In this document: piece after piece, positions 18,337 through 25,929 of the stretch
How positions within the stretch are numbered: position 1 is the first letter of the stretch
Layout: every line of letters starts with the position of its first letter
NCBI GenBank assembly: GCA_000209465.1
Contig: GL890585.1
Span: forward strand, 18,880 to 82,879
Direction: 5' to 3'
Length of the DNA stretch: 64,000 nt
Source of the DNA: Lachnospiraceae oral taxon 107 str. F0167
GTDB taxonomy: Bacteria; Bacillota; Clostridia; Lachnospirales; Lachnospiraceae
Notes under the pieces: model-generated
The model's input: the letters and a program-made list of their open reading frames with translations, nothing else
What the model was told of the DNA's origin: nothing
The model's database searches: none
Made by a program: the position numbers and the translations under genes

Positions 18337-19358
18337 TGGAAAATAAAAGGGAACTTTTAAAAAAAGTATTTGCAAACGAGGAAGTGAAAAGAGTTCCTGT
18401 AGGTTTTTGGCATCACTTTATACTGGGAAAAGAGCAGTTCAGAGGATTAGAAGATGAAAACATACTGAAAAGAGCAGTTGACGGACATAAAAAATACTAT
18501 GAAACAATTAATCCTGATATGATGAAGCTTATGAATGAAGGTTTTATGGGTTATCCGCCGGTGATGGAAAATAAATTACAAAATGGAGAGGATTTACTTA
18601 AAATTAAAAGTATAGGTGAGGATCATCCGTGGATAAAGGAGCAGGTAAAGCATGTAAAAAAACTTGTTGATTTATTTAAAGATGAAGTTTTGACATTTTA
18701 CAATGTGTTTGCTCCATTACAGGTAATAAGGATAAAACTGGAGTTTTATGACTTGGATTTTGACAGATTTGTGTATTTAGCGGAAAATTTTCCAAAAGAA
18801 CTAAATACGGCAGGTTTGGAAATACAAAAAGACTTAAAGATATTGGTGAAAAAGATATTTGAAGAAACTGACTTGGACGGAATATACTACTGTGTTCAAA
18901 ATATTCAAAGTGAAAAATACAGTAAAGAAGTTTATGATAAATATATAAAAACTACCGAACTTGATTTGCTTGATTTTGCCAATAAATACAGTAAATACAA
19001 TATTCTACATGTTTGTGGTTATGCGGGACATAAGAATAACTTGCTTTATTATAAGGATTATAAAGCAGGAGCCTATAACTGGGCATCTTTTATCGAAAAT
19101 ATATCAGTTGAAGAAGGAAGAAAAATATTCGGTGCAAAATGTGTGATGGGAGGTTTTGCCAACAGCCCGGGTACACTGATAGATACCGGAAGTGATAATG
19201 AACTTTCAGAATATACACATAACTTGATTCTAAATAACGGATATAAGGGATATATAATAGGAGCCGATTGTTCAGTGCCAAATGATATAGATGATGACAG
19301 ACTTAGAATCATATCAGATGCCTCACATAAGTACCAAAAAATAAAATACAATAAATAG
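18336..19358 (+). CDS. UroD/MtaA-fold protein with zinc-thiolate motif, first of a tandem pair
   Basis: A 340-residue member of the uroporphyrinogen decarboxylase superfamily. It carries His225-x-Cys227 (in ILHVCGYA) and Cys312 (in GADCSVP), the H-x-C-xn-C zinc site of MtaA-like methyltransferases, and not the Arg/Asp set of heme-pathway HemE. Zn-thiolate enzymes of this fold activate a thiol for alkyl transfer, or make and break thioethers. ATG 18336 is chosen over an upstream frame start at 18303 because GGAGGAG lies eight bases before it. It overlaps dhaL by one base. No corrinoid protein gene is nearby, so a corrinoid-independent reaction is plausible. Substrate unknown. Confidence 0.78.
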   Translation: MENKRELLKKVFANEEVKRVPVGFWHHFILGKEQFRGLEDENILKRAVDGHKKYYETINPDMMKLMNEGFMGYPPVMENKLQNGEDLLKIKSIGEDHPWIKEQVKHVKKLVDLFKDEVLTFYNVFAPLQVIRIKLEFYDLDFDRFVYLAENFPKELNTAGLEIQKDLKILVKKIFEETDLDGIYYCVQNIQSEKYSKEVYDKYIKTTELDLLDFANKYSKYNILHVCGYAGHKNNLLYYKDYKAGAYNWASFIENISVEEGRKIFGAKCVMGGFANSPGTLIDTGSDNELSEYTHNLILNNGYKGYIIGADCSVPNDIDDDRLRIISDASHKYQKIKYNK

Positions 19359-19372
19359 AGGATTATAATAAT

Positions 19373-20386
19373 ATGAACAGAAAAGAACTTTTAGACAGCT
19401 TTTTAAAAAATGAAAAATCTGAAACAGTGCCTGTAGCTTTCTGGCATCACTTTGTTTCATTCCATAATCATTACAATTATGATGACAGTAAAGTGTATGA
19501 AACAGTAGTAAATGAACAAAAGAAATATATAGATGAGGTAAGGCCGGATTTTGTAAAGATAATGTCAGACGGATTTTTCGGACACCCCTCTCTTTGTGAA
19601 AAAAATATACAGACAATAGAAGAAATTAAAGAAATTAAATCGGTAGGTAAGGATCATGATTGGATAAATAAGCAGGTGGAGTATGTAAAAGAGATTTGCG
19701 AATATGCCGGAGATGAGGTATATAAGTATTATAATATTTTCTCTCCTCTTCAATATATAAGACTTCGTTTTGAGGAGTATGACGAAGATTTTACAAAATT
19801 TGTCAGACTTTTAAGAGAGGATACGGATGCGGTATGTGAAGCTGCAAAACGGATAGCGGATGATATAAAAATACTTGTAAAAAGGTTGTTTGAAGAAACC
19901 AAGGTAGACGGTGTATATTACAGTGTTCAGGCGGTGCAGGATAAAAGCATAGATCACGAATTTCACAAAAAGTATGTTGAAAGCCTTGATTTACTATTAC
20001 TGGATTATATAAATGAGTTTACAAATAATATAATACTGCATATCTGCGGTTATGCTAAATATACCAATAATCTGGAATGGTATAAGGATTACCCTGTAAA
20101 AGCTTTTAACTGGGCGGTATTTACTGAGAATATTTCGCTTGAAGAAGGAAAAAAGATTTTTGGCGGAAAACCTGTGATAGGAGGCTTTGACAATGCAAAG
20201 GGAAGTATATTGTATACAGGAAGTGAAAATGACTTAAAAGAATATATTTATGATATTCTTGATAAAGCCGGTACAAAAGGTGTAGGATTGGGAGCCGACT
20301 GTACAATATCTGAGGATATAGATAAGTCAAGGCTTGAGTTAATAAGAAATATAGCAAGGGAATATGTAAAAACAAAGGCCGAATAA
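19373..20386 (+). CDS. UroD/MtaA-fold protein with zinc-thiolate motif, second of a tandem pair
   Basis: A 337-residue paralogue of the preceding protein, alike along its whole length: VPVAFWHHF near residue 19, FSPLQYIRLRFEEYDEDF near 123, and NWAVFTENISLEEGKKIFGG near 246. It also has His223-x-Cys225 and Cys310, the full zinc motif. Two different copies in one operon suggest either a heteromer or two consecutive steps (for example two alkyl groups or two thiols). The regulator gene begins directly after its stop codon. The family call is firm at superfamily level; the reaction is not known. Confidence 0.78.
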   Translation: MNRKELLDSFLKNEKSETVPVAFWHHFVSFHNHYNYDDSKVYETVVNEQKKYIDEVRPDFVKIMSDGFFGHPSLCEKNIQTIEEIKEIKSVGKDHDWINKQVEYVKEICEYAGDEVYKYYNIFSPLQYIRLRFEEYDEDFTKFVRLLREDTDAVCEAAKRIADDIKILVKRLFEETKVDGVYYSVQAVQDKSIDHEFHKKYVESLDLLLLDYINEFTNNIILHICGYAKYTNNLEWYKDYPVKAFNWAVFTENISLEEGKKIFGGKPVIGGFDNAKGSILYTGSENDLKEYIYDILDKAGTKGVGLGADCTISEDIDKSRLELIRNIAREYVKTKAE

Positions 20387-22051
20387 GTGAAGAGTAAAAA
20401 GATTAAGAGTTTTGTGGATAACTTTGCGGCTGTTATAGCGGATGTGCTTGATACAGATGTAATTATTGTGGATGATGACATGGATATTATAGGAAAGTCT
20501 TTGAAGTACTTTTCCGTGTATAATGATATAAAGATAGGTTCATTAATTGCGAAAGTTCTTAGTGAGAATGAGAAAATATATGTACAGGACAAATCCGATA
20601 TAGACAGTTGCAGAAAATGTAAGGAATATAAAATTTGCAAGATGAGGGGATTTATAGGGGTGCCTATAAAATATGAAAACAAAATTATAGGTGTACTGGC
20701 ACTTATATTGCAAAAATCCAAGGTAAAAAAGTTATTTGAAAAACTTGAATCAGCTTTGTTTTTTATGGAAAATATGGCGGATTTGATTGGTATACGCATA
20801 AATGAAATTAATGAGAGAAAATCTTTAAAAAATAGAATGCAAAAGATAGAATCAATACTTAATTTTACAAATGAAGCCTTAGTGTATACTGATCAATACG
20901 GAAATATAATATTTTTCAATAAAGCATTTAGAAAACTCTTTGAAAAAAAGGACAGTATACTTTACAGACCCGGAAATTTAAAGGAAATATACAAAGATAT
21001 TTTAAGCTTATATGCCGAGAATAAAAAAATTGAAAATATAAAACTGTCTTTAGAATATAATGAAAGGCTTTTTTATGGCAGGCTGAGTTTAGAACCTGTA
21101 AATTTGACTATAGAAGATAAGGGTTTTATATGTCGTTTTGATGAATACGAAAATTCTGAGAAAAAAGAAAAATTTTATTTAAGTGGTTCTTTAGTAACAT
21201 TTACATGGCTTGCAAAATATATAAAGCAGGAAGTTTTGGATGAGGCAAAAATCCTTGCAGGAAAAACAGGGGATATTTTAATACACAGCAAGGATAATGC
21301 ACTGAACGAACTTTTAGCAAAGGCTATCTTTAATTATTCTGAAAGAAGGCTTGAAGATATTAGAGTAATATATATGCAAAACATCTATAGGGATTTACTT
21401 GATGAGTTTTTTATAAGTGAGTATGGAATATTAAAGATGACAAAAAAAGGGGCTTTTGTAATAGTACAACCTGAGGGAATGAATTTGCATATTCAGGACA
21501 GATTTGCGGATTTTATAAAAGAAAATGACAGGGCATTTAAAGAAAGGGTAAGACTTATATTTTGTACCTCGGAAAATTTATATGATCTCAGTGAAAACGG
21601 TTTGTTCAGCAAAAAATTATATCAATATCTGTCCGATATCTCACAAATAGGCATAGACAATATAGATGATGAATATGAACTTTTTGACGGGTTTATAAAA
21701 AATGCAGTGAAATATTATTCAGGCATTTATAAAAATAAGGGCTTTTCTTTATCAAAAAATACAATTACAGATTTATGGGAAATAAAAGAAAACTACAGTC
21801 TTACAGAATTGGATACTTTGATAGAGAGTATGGTAAGGTCAAATTCAAGTGAATATAAAAAGTTTGTCAAAAAAAAGTCTGTTATGGAGATGTCTGTAAG
21901 CGAATTTGAGGAAAAGTATCTGCAAAAGCTGATAAAACAGGGGAAAACTCAAAAAGAAATATATGAAATTATGGGAATGTCACGTTCAACCTTATACAGA
22001 AGATTAAAAAAGATGGAGGGGAAAAATACAAGCTATGGAAAAAAACAGTGA
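20387..22051 (+). CDS. DhaR/AcoR-like regulator with degenerate AAA+ domain
   Basis: A 554-residue protein with the layout of enhancer-binding regulators. It has an N-terminal GAF-like sensor (1-145) with a Cys cluster SCRKCKEYKICK (about 83-94), a PAS domain (about 150-245), a remnant AAA+ domain (about 265-430) and a Fis-type HTH (about 520-545, TQKEIYEIMGMSRSTLYRR). In the AAA+ part, Walker A is gone, the GAFTGA loop is absent, and the LFLDE Walker B is replaced by VIVQPE. It therefore cannot drive sigma-54 open-complex formation and probably works at a sigma-A promoter, as E. coli DhaR does at a sigma-70 promoter. GTG start 20387 abuts the previous stop. It likely controls this cluster, possibly through DhaK/DhaL contact. 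Confidence 0.75.
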   Translation: MKSKKIKSFVDNFAAVIADVLDTDVIIVDDDMDIIGKSLKYFSVYNDIKIGSLIAKVLSENEKIYVQDKSDIDSCRKCKEYKICKMRGFIGVPIKYENKIIGVLALILQKSKVKKLFEKLESALFFMENMADLIGIRINEINERKSLKNRMQKIESILNFTNEALVYTDQYGNIIFFNKAFRKLFEKKDSILYRPGNLKEIYKDILSLYAENKKIENIKLSLEYNERLFYGRLSLEPVNLTIEDKGFICRFDEYENSEKKEKFYLSGSLVTFTWLAKYIKQEVLDEAKILAGKTGDILIHSKDNALNELLAKAIFNYSERRLEDIRVIYMQNIYRDLLDEFFISEYGILKMTKKGAFVIVQPEGMNLHIQDRFADFIKENDRAFKERVRLIFCTSENLYDLSENGLFSKKLYQYLSDISQIGIDNIDDEYELFDGFIKNAVKYYSGIYKNKGFSLSKNTITDLWEIKENYSLTELDTLIESMVRSNSSEYKKFVKKKSVMEMSVSEFEEKYLQKLIKQGKTQKEIYEIMGMSRSTLYRRLKKMEGKNTSYGKKQ

Positions 22052-23315
22052 TAAGTATAATTCCTATTTACAAATATTAAAGGAAGAATTAAAGCCGGCC
22101 ATGGGCTGTACAGAGCCTATTGCTTTAGCCTATGCGGCGGCATTGGCCGGAAAATATTTGGAAACTCTACCTGAAAAATTGGAGGTAAAGGTCAGCACAA
22201 GTATAATTAAAAATGTTAAATCTGTTGTGATACCTAATACAGGCATGCTAAAGGGTATAGAAGCTGCAATCTGTGCAGGTGTAATAGGAGGAGATCCGGA
22301 TAAAGAATTGGAAGTAATAGCCTATATGCCTAAAGAAAAGTCGGATGAAATACAAAAATATTCAAAGGCTGTCTGTATTGAGGTGGAACATCTAAAAGGA
22401 GGGGCAACATTTGAAATAATACTTTTTGCTTATGCAAAAGGTTCATGTGTTAAGGTACATATACTGGATAAGCATACAAATGTTGTGTCTATAGAAAAGG
22501 ACGGGAAAATACTAAAAAAAGACTTGGCATATACGGATTCTTCTGAGAAAAACTCTGATAGAAGTATATTAAATATGAAAGATATTTGGGACTTTGCCCA
22601 AAGTGTGGATTTAGAGGATGTAAGGGAAATTATAAAAGCTCAGATAGATTGCAATATGAATATATCCATAGAGGGTATGAAAAATAACTACGGAGCAAAC
22701 ATAGGGAAGGTTTTGCTGGAGAGTGATGTAAACAGTGTTAAAACCAGAGCAAAGGCAATGGCAGCTGCCGGTTCGGATGCAAGGATGAATGGCTGTGAAC
22801 TGCCTGTAATTATAAATTCCGGAAGCGGAAATCAGGGTATAACGGTTTCGGTTCCTGTAATAGTTTATGCAAAAGAACTTGGTGTAGATGAAGAGAAACT
22901 CTACAGGGCATTGGTACTTTCCAATTTAACCGCAATACATCAAAAGACAGGTATAGGCACACTCTCAGCTTACTGCGGAGTGGTAAGTGCGGGTGCAGGA
23001 AGTGGAGCCGGAATAGCATATTTATGCGGAGGAGGCTTTGAGGAAGTGGAGCACACAGTTGTAAATGCTGTGGCAATACTTTCCGGGATGATATGTGACG
23101 GTGCAAAATCTTCCTGTGCTGCAAAGATTGCCGCAGCGGTGGATGCCGGCATCTTTGGTTATACTATGTATAAATCCGGGCAGCAGTTTTATTCAGGAGA
23201 CGGAATTGTTGCAAACGGGATAGAGCCTACTATAAAGAATGTTGGAAGACTTGGCAGAGAGGGAATGAAGGCGACCAATGATGAAATTATAGATATGATG
23301 ATCGGTAAGGAGTAA
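22035..23315 (+). CDS. cyuA: L-cysteine desulfidase CyuA (UPF0597/YhaM family)
   Basis: A 426-residue protein of the L-serine dehydratase alpha-like superfamily. It shows MGCTEPIALAYAAA (Cys25), GSGNQGITVSVPVIVYA, a Gly-rich SAGAGSGAGIAY segment and MICDGAKSSCAAK, with Cys residues suited to bind a 4Fe-4S cluster. Length and motifs fit CyuA/YhaM better than serine dehydratase, which is shorter or split. CyuA converts L-cysteine to pyruvate, ammonia and sulfide, an oxygen-sensitive reaction suited to an anaerobe. The gene overlaps the regulator by 17 bases, which ties cysteine breakdown to this cluster. It is the last gene before the right-hand repeat. Confidence 0.86.
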   Translation: MEKNSDKYNSYLQILKEELKPAMGCTEPIALAYAAALAGKYLETLPEKLEVKVSTSIIKNVKSVVIPNTGMLKGIEAAICAGVIGGDPDKELEVIAYMPKEKSDEIQKYSKAVCIEVEHLKGGATFEIILFAYAKGSCVKVHILDKHTNVVSIEKDGKILKKDLAYTDSSEKNSDRSILNMKDIWDFAQSVDLEDVREIIKAQIDCNMNISIEGMKNNYGANIGKVLLESDVNSVKTRAKAMAAAGSDARMNGCELPVIINSGSGNQGITVSVPVIVYAKELGVDEEKLYRALVLSNLTAIHQKTGIGTLSAYCGVVSAGAGSGAGIAYLCGGGFEEVEHTVVNAVAILSGMICDGAKSSCAAKIAAAVDAGIFGYTMYKSGQQFYSGDGIVANGIEPTIKNVGRLGREGMKATNDEIIDMMIGKE

Positions 23316-23428
23316 ATGGAAGTTCTTTATGGATGATTAAAACAGATAAAATTATTTTTTGTCTTTATTTTTATAAAGTATAAAAACATGTTAAAGTTCA
23401 AGCAGGTGATTTATCAAGATAGTAATAA

Positions 23429-23519
23429 AAAAGGGACTGTATAGTCTCTTTTTTATTATAAAATCGTAACAAATGTGTGCATGAGTTTAAGCATCTAAAG
23501 TACTCATTAAATACTTTAC
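23429..23519 (+). repeat. right copy of the 91-bp direct repeat
   Basis: Matches 11484-11574 with three mismatches. It begins with the same terminator hairpin (GGGACT/AGTCTC, TTTTTT) and ends at the same base (CTTTAC). It starts 113 bases after the cyuA stop codon. Confidence 0.9.
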
Positions 23520-23531
23520 CATATCAAATAG

Positions 23532-23680
23532 TCAATATATAACTTCATTATTCTTTGCAGATTCAATAGCCTTGTATGTAGTTTCATTTTGCTTTAAAAA
23601 GTTCTGATGCCTGTTCTTTCAGCTCACTATCCATTCTCAATGTAAGATTTGCTTTTGATATATTTGCACCTTGTATAATA
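23532..23680 (-). pseudogene. decayed RelB/DinJ-type antitoxin gene
   Basis: On the minus strand, 23680 down to about 23597 reads ISKANLTLRMDSELKEQA and SELFKAK, typical of the ribbon-helix-helix N-terminus of RelB/DinJ, then hits a stop. After a frame change the sequence reads ETTYKAIESAKNNEVIY and a stop at 23532, which resembles the RelB C-terminus. The middle is deleted and the frame broken, and there is no clear start codon. No toxin gene is attached. It lies 12 bases beyond the right 91-bp repeat. Confidence 0.65.
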
Positions 23681-23822
23681 ATTTTTTTATAGCAAACTGC
23701 AAATAAAGAGTGCAAGTGCAGGGCATGCAATACAGCTATGAAGGGTTTAATTACTGTACACGGGTATTATATTTTTGTTGCATTGATTATGAATGTAACA
23801 GAATATAAAGTGGATTTATAAA

Positions 23823-23872
23823 ACACAAAAAGCTGTAAAAACTTACGTTGAATATTACAGCTTTTTGTGTAT
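23823..23872. terminator. strong 16-bp hairpin, bidirectional terminator-like
   Basis: ACACAAAAAGCTGTAA (23823-23838) and TTACAGCTTTTTGTGT (23855-23870) are perfect inverse complements around a 16-base loop. A/T tracts in the stem could act on either strand, but there is no intact gene next to it to end. Confidence 0.6.
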
Positions 23873-23909
23873 ACTAAAAGTAGTAGAAACAATGTGAATT
23901 CAAAGGAAT

Positions 23910-24090
23910 ATGGCAAATATTTTACCTGTATCTGATTTGAGAAATTACAATGAAGTTTAAAAACTGTCAGAAAAGCAAACCTGTATATTTGACCAAGAAC
24001 GGCATAAGATGTTTTGTAATTATGGATATTGAAGATTATACTGCAAAGACGATAAAAGAAATTTTGAGTGAATTTGAAAAGTGTGAATAA
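23910..24090 (+). pseudogene. frameshifted Phd/YefM-type antitoxin gene
   Basis: ATG 23910 starts MANILPVSDLRNYNEV and stops at 23960. One frame over, from 23950, the sequence continues KNCQKSKPVYLTKNGIR then CFVIMDIEDY and ends at 24090. Joined, this is a typical Phd/YefM antitoxin (about 60 residues with a small deletion at the junction). The frameshift breaks the DNA-binding N-terminal domain from the toxin-binding tail. No toxin gene follows. Confidence 0.7.
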
Positions 24091-24167
24091 TACTAAAATT
24101 ACAAACGGAATATTATTACAAATTGTTTGTGATATGCATTGAATTTAGGGCTATGTAATAAGGAGAT

Positions 24168-24198
24168 AGTGTAGGTAAAAAAAGTTTTTACCTACACT
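24168..24198. other. perfect 14-bp hairpin with 3-base loop
   Basis: AGTGTAGGTAAAAA (24168-24181) and TTTTTACCTACACT (24185-24198) are exact complements around AAG. It has no T tail on either side, so it is not an obvious terminator. It lies between the antitoxin remnant and the small zinc-ribbon gene. Confidence 0.6.
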
Positions 24199-24274
24199 GC
24201 GTATAAAAAGATTCAACAAAAGAAGTAGTAAAAAAGTTACAGTGCAAATAAGTAACGGCGATTGGAGGTACAGT

Positions 24275-24487
24275 ATGAAATGTCCGTATTGTGGTAATGA
24301 TATGGAAGAGGGGAGAATTCCTACAGATAGATACAATTTAAAGTGGGAACCAATGGATGGAGGTATTATTCAAAGTGTTTTTAATATAGGGAAGAAAAAT
24401 ATAGAATTGACTTCATTTTTAGATAATAAACAATGTGTAGCTTATTTATGTAGAGATTGTAAAAAAATTGTTATAGATGTTGAATAA
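24275..24487 (+). CDS. small zinc-ribbon protein (DUF6487-like)
   Basis: A 70-residue protein beginning MKCPYCGNDMEEGRI and ending CRDCKKIVIDVE. The two CxxC pairs, one at each end, should bind one zinc ion in a ribbon fold, as in the PF20097 group of small proteins of clostridia and bacilli. I chose ATG 24275 over an upstream frame start at 24242 because GGAGG lies five bases before it. It stands alone between pseudogenes and the CRISPR leader. Function unknown. Confidence 0.7.
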   Translation: MKCPYCGNDMEEGRIPTDRYNLKWEPMDGGIIQSVFNIGKKNIELTSFLDNKQCVAYLCRDCKKIVIDVE

Positions 24488-24836
24488 AGGGTAAGGTATT
24501 TGTATATTTTATTATCTATTTAAAATATTGGTGAGGATTATAGAAGTCTCCTCAAATAAACAATAAATTTATATACTTGGATAAAAAGGAAGTATGTGCT
24601 AGAATAGAATAGTATTAAGAATCCAATATTGGTGTGATTAATTATGCATTCATTCATACTTTAATCTGCATATATATTCTAAAATTTACAATTTTGAGAC
24701 GGCCCTTGTAAATAAAGGCTTTGAAGCACCTCGAGTAATATATGTTACGAGATTTTGGGCGAAAAACGATTGTTAAATTTTAGGCACGCTAAAGCCCCTT
24801 GGAAGCCTTATAGAATAAGGGCTAGAAGGGGGTAGG
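24488..24836 (+). promoter_or_regulatory. presumed CRISPR leader
   Basis: A gene-free region directly before the first exact repeat. The degenerate last repeat lies at the far end, so the leader should be on this side. It contains CTCG-AGTAA/TTA-CGAG symmetry near 24730. A larger nested hairpin at about 24793-24832 (CCCCTT/AAGGGG outside, AGCCTTAT/ATAAGGGCT inside) ends four bases before the array. No promoter element is certain. Confidence 0.55.
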
Positions 24837-25763
24837 GTTGAAAGATGATAACCCCGATAAGGGGACGGAAACCAAAGAACCACGCTGAAGTAATCAGTCA
24901 TTTATCAAATGTTGAAAGATGATAACCCCGATAAGGGGACGGAAACAACTTAATTATACAGTTGGGAAAGCATATCCGAAGAAGTTGAAAGATGATAACC
25001 CCGATAAGGGGACGGAAACAAGATTGGAGATGGTGAAGTAAATGTCTCAGTCTATTCAGTTGAAAGATGATAACCCCGATAAGGGGACGGAAACAGTGAT
25101 AACATTGTAGATTTACCACAACCTGAATATCCGTTGAAAGATGATAACCCCGATAAGGGGACGGAAACCTATGAAGATAAACTTGATGGGTTTAAAGATG
25201 AGTTGAAAGATGATAACCCCGATAAGGGGACGGAAACGGGTAAACTAACATCATTTATGTCAAGCCTTATGTCAGAGTTGAAAGATGATAACCCCGATAA
25301 GGGGACGGAAACTCAATCTTTTCTACAACTTCGATATTTTTATCCATCTCTTTACGTTGAAAGATGATAACCCCGATAAGGGGACGGAAACATAATACTG
25401 AGAATCAGTATATTCCAACCACATATACAGGTTGAAAGATGATAACCCCGATAAGGGGACGGAAACTTACTTGATTTTACTCTAATAGCATCAGAAAGTT
25501 TCCGTTGAAAGATGATAACCCCGATAAGGGGACGGAAACATACACAAAAAATTGTTAAAGATAGTATCGGAGATAATGTTGAAAGATGATAACCCCGATA
25601 AGGGGACGGAAACCAACCCAACTCTTCTTAACTTAGTTCTTCTCATTTTTGTTGAAAGATGATAACCCCGATAAGGGGACGGAAACTCCTCTATAATTGC
25701 CCGATTATTGACATATTGTTTATTAGTGGTTGAAAGATGATACCCCGATAAGGGGACCGAAAA
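24837..25763 (+). CRISPR. CRISPR array, 13 repeats and 12 spacers, type III-A-like repeat
   Basis: The 36-bp repeat starts GTTGAAAGATGATAA, contains CCCCGATAAGGGG (4-bp stem, 5-base loop) and ends GGGGACGGAAAC. Repeats start at 24837, 24911, 24984, 25059, 25133, 25202, 25277, 25356, 25431, 25504, 25578, 25651 and 25729. Spacers are 38, 37, 39, 38, 33, 39, 43, 39, 37, 38, 37 and 42 nt. The first 12 repeats are identical. The last is 35 nt with a deleted A and changes near its end, marking the distal end, so transcription is on the plus strand. The 3' ACGGAAAC equals the 8-nt crRNA handle of Streptococcus thermophilus type III-A (Csm). No cas gene lies in the window. Confidence 0.98.
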
Positions 25764-25782
25764 TAAAATAAATTTTATGTAA

Positions 25783-25842
25783 AAAAATATCCTGACCAAG
25801 TCACAGAGCCAAAAAGCTTTGCACTTGTCAGGATATTTTGTT
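25783..25842. terminator. hairpin after the CRISPR array
   Basis: AAAATATCCTGAC (25784-25796) pairs with GTCAGGATATTTT (25827-25839); an inner CAAGT/ACTTG extends it with one mismatch. T tracts on both sides allow it to end the CRISPR transcript and the minus-strand genes that come towards it. Confidence 0.7.
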
Positions 25843-25929
25843 ATGCAGGGTTTAAAAGTTATTATTTTCCTACAGATTTTTTTATTTATATTTACAAGTA
25901 GGTATCCCCCACCGTCACAGCAGGTTTGT

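Noticed and set aside
18336..20386. Annotating the two UroD-fold genes as heme-pathway uroporphyrinogen decarboxylase
   Set aside because: Both have the zinc HxC...C motif of the methyltransferase branch and there are no other tetrapyrrole genes nearby.
22035..23315. Calling the last cluster gene an L-serine dehydratase
   Set aside because: Length (426) and full-length layout fit the CyuA/UPF0597 family, which acts on cysteine; there is no beta subunit gene.
25134..25799. Open frames with repeated KDDNPDKGTET or PSPYRGYHLS peptides
   Set aside because: They are translations of the CRISPR repeats, not genes.
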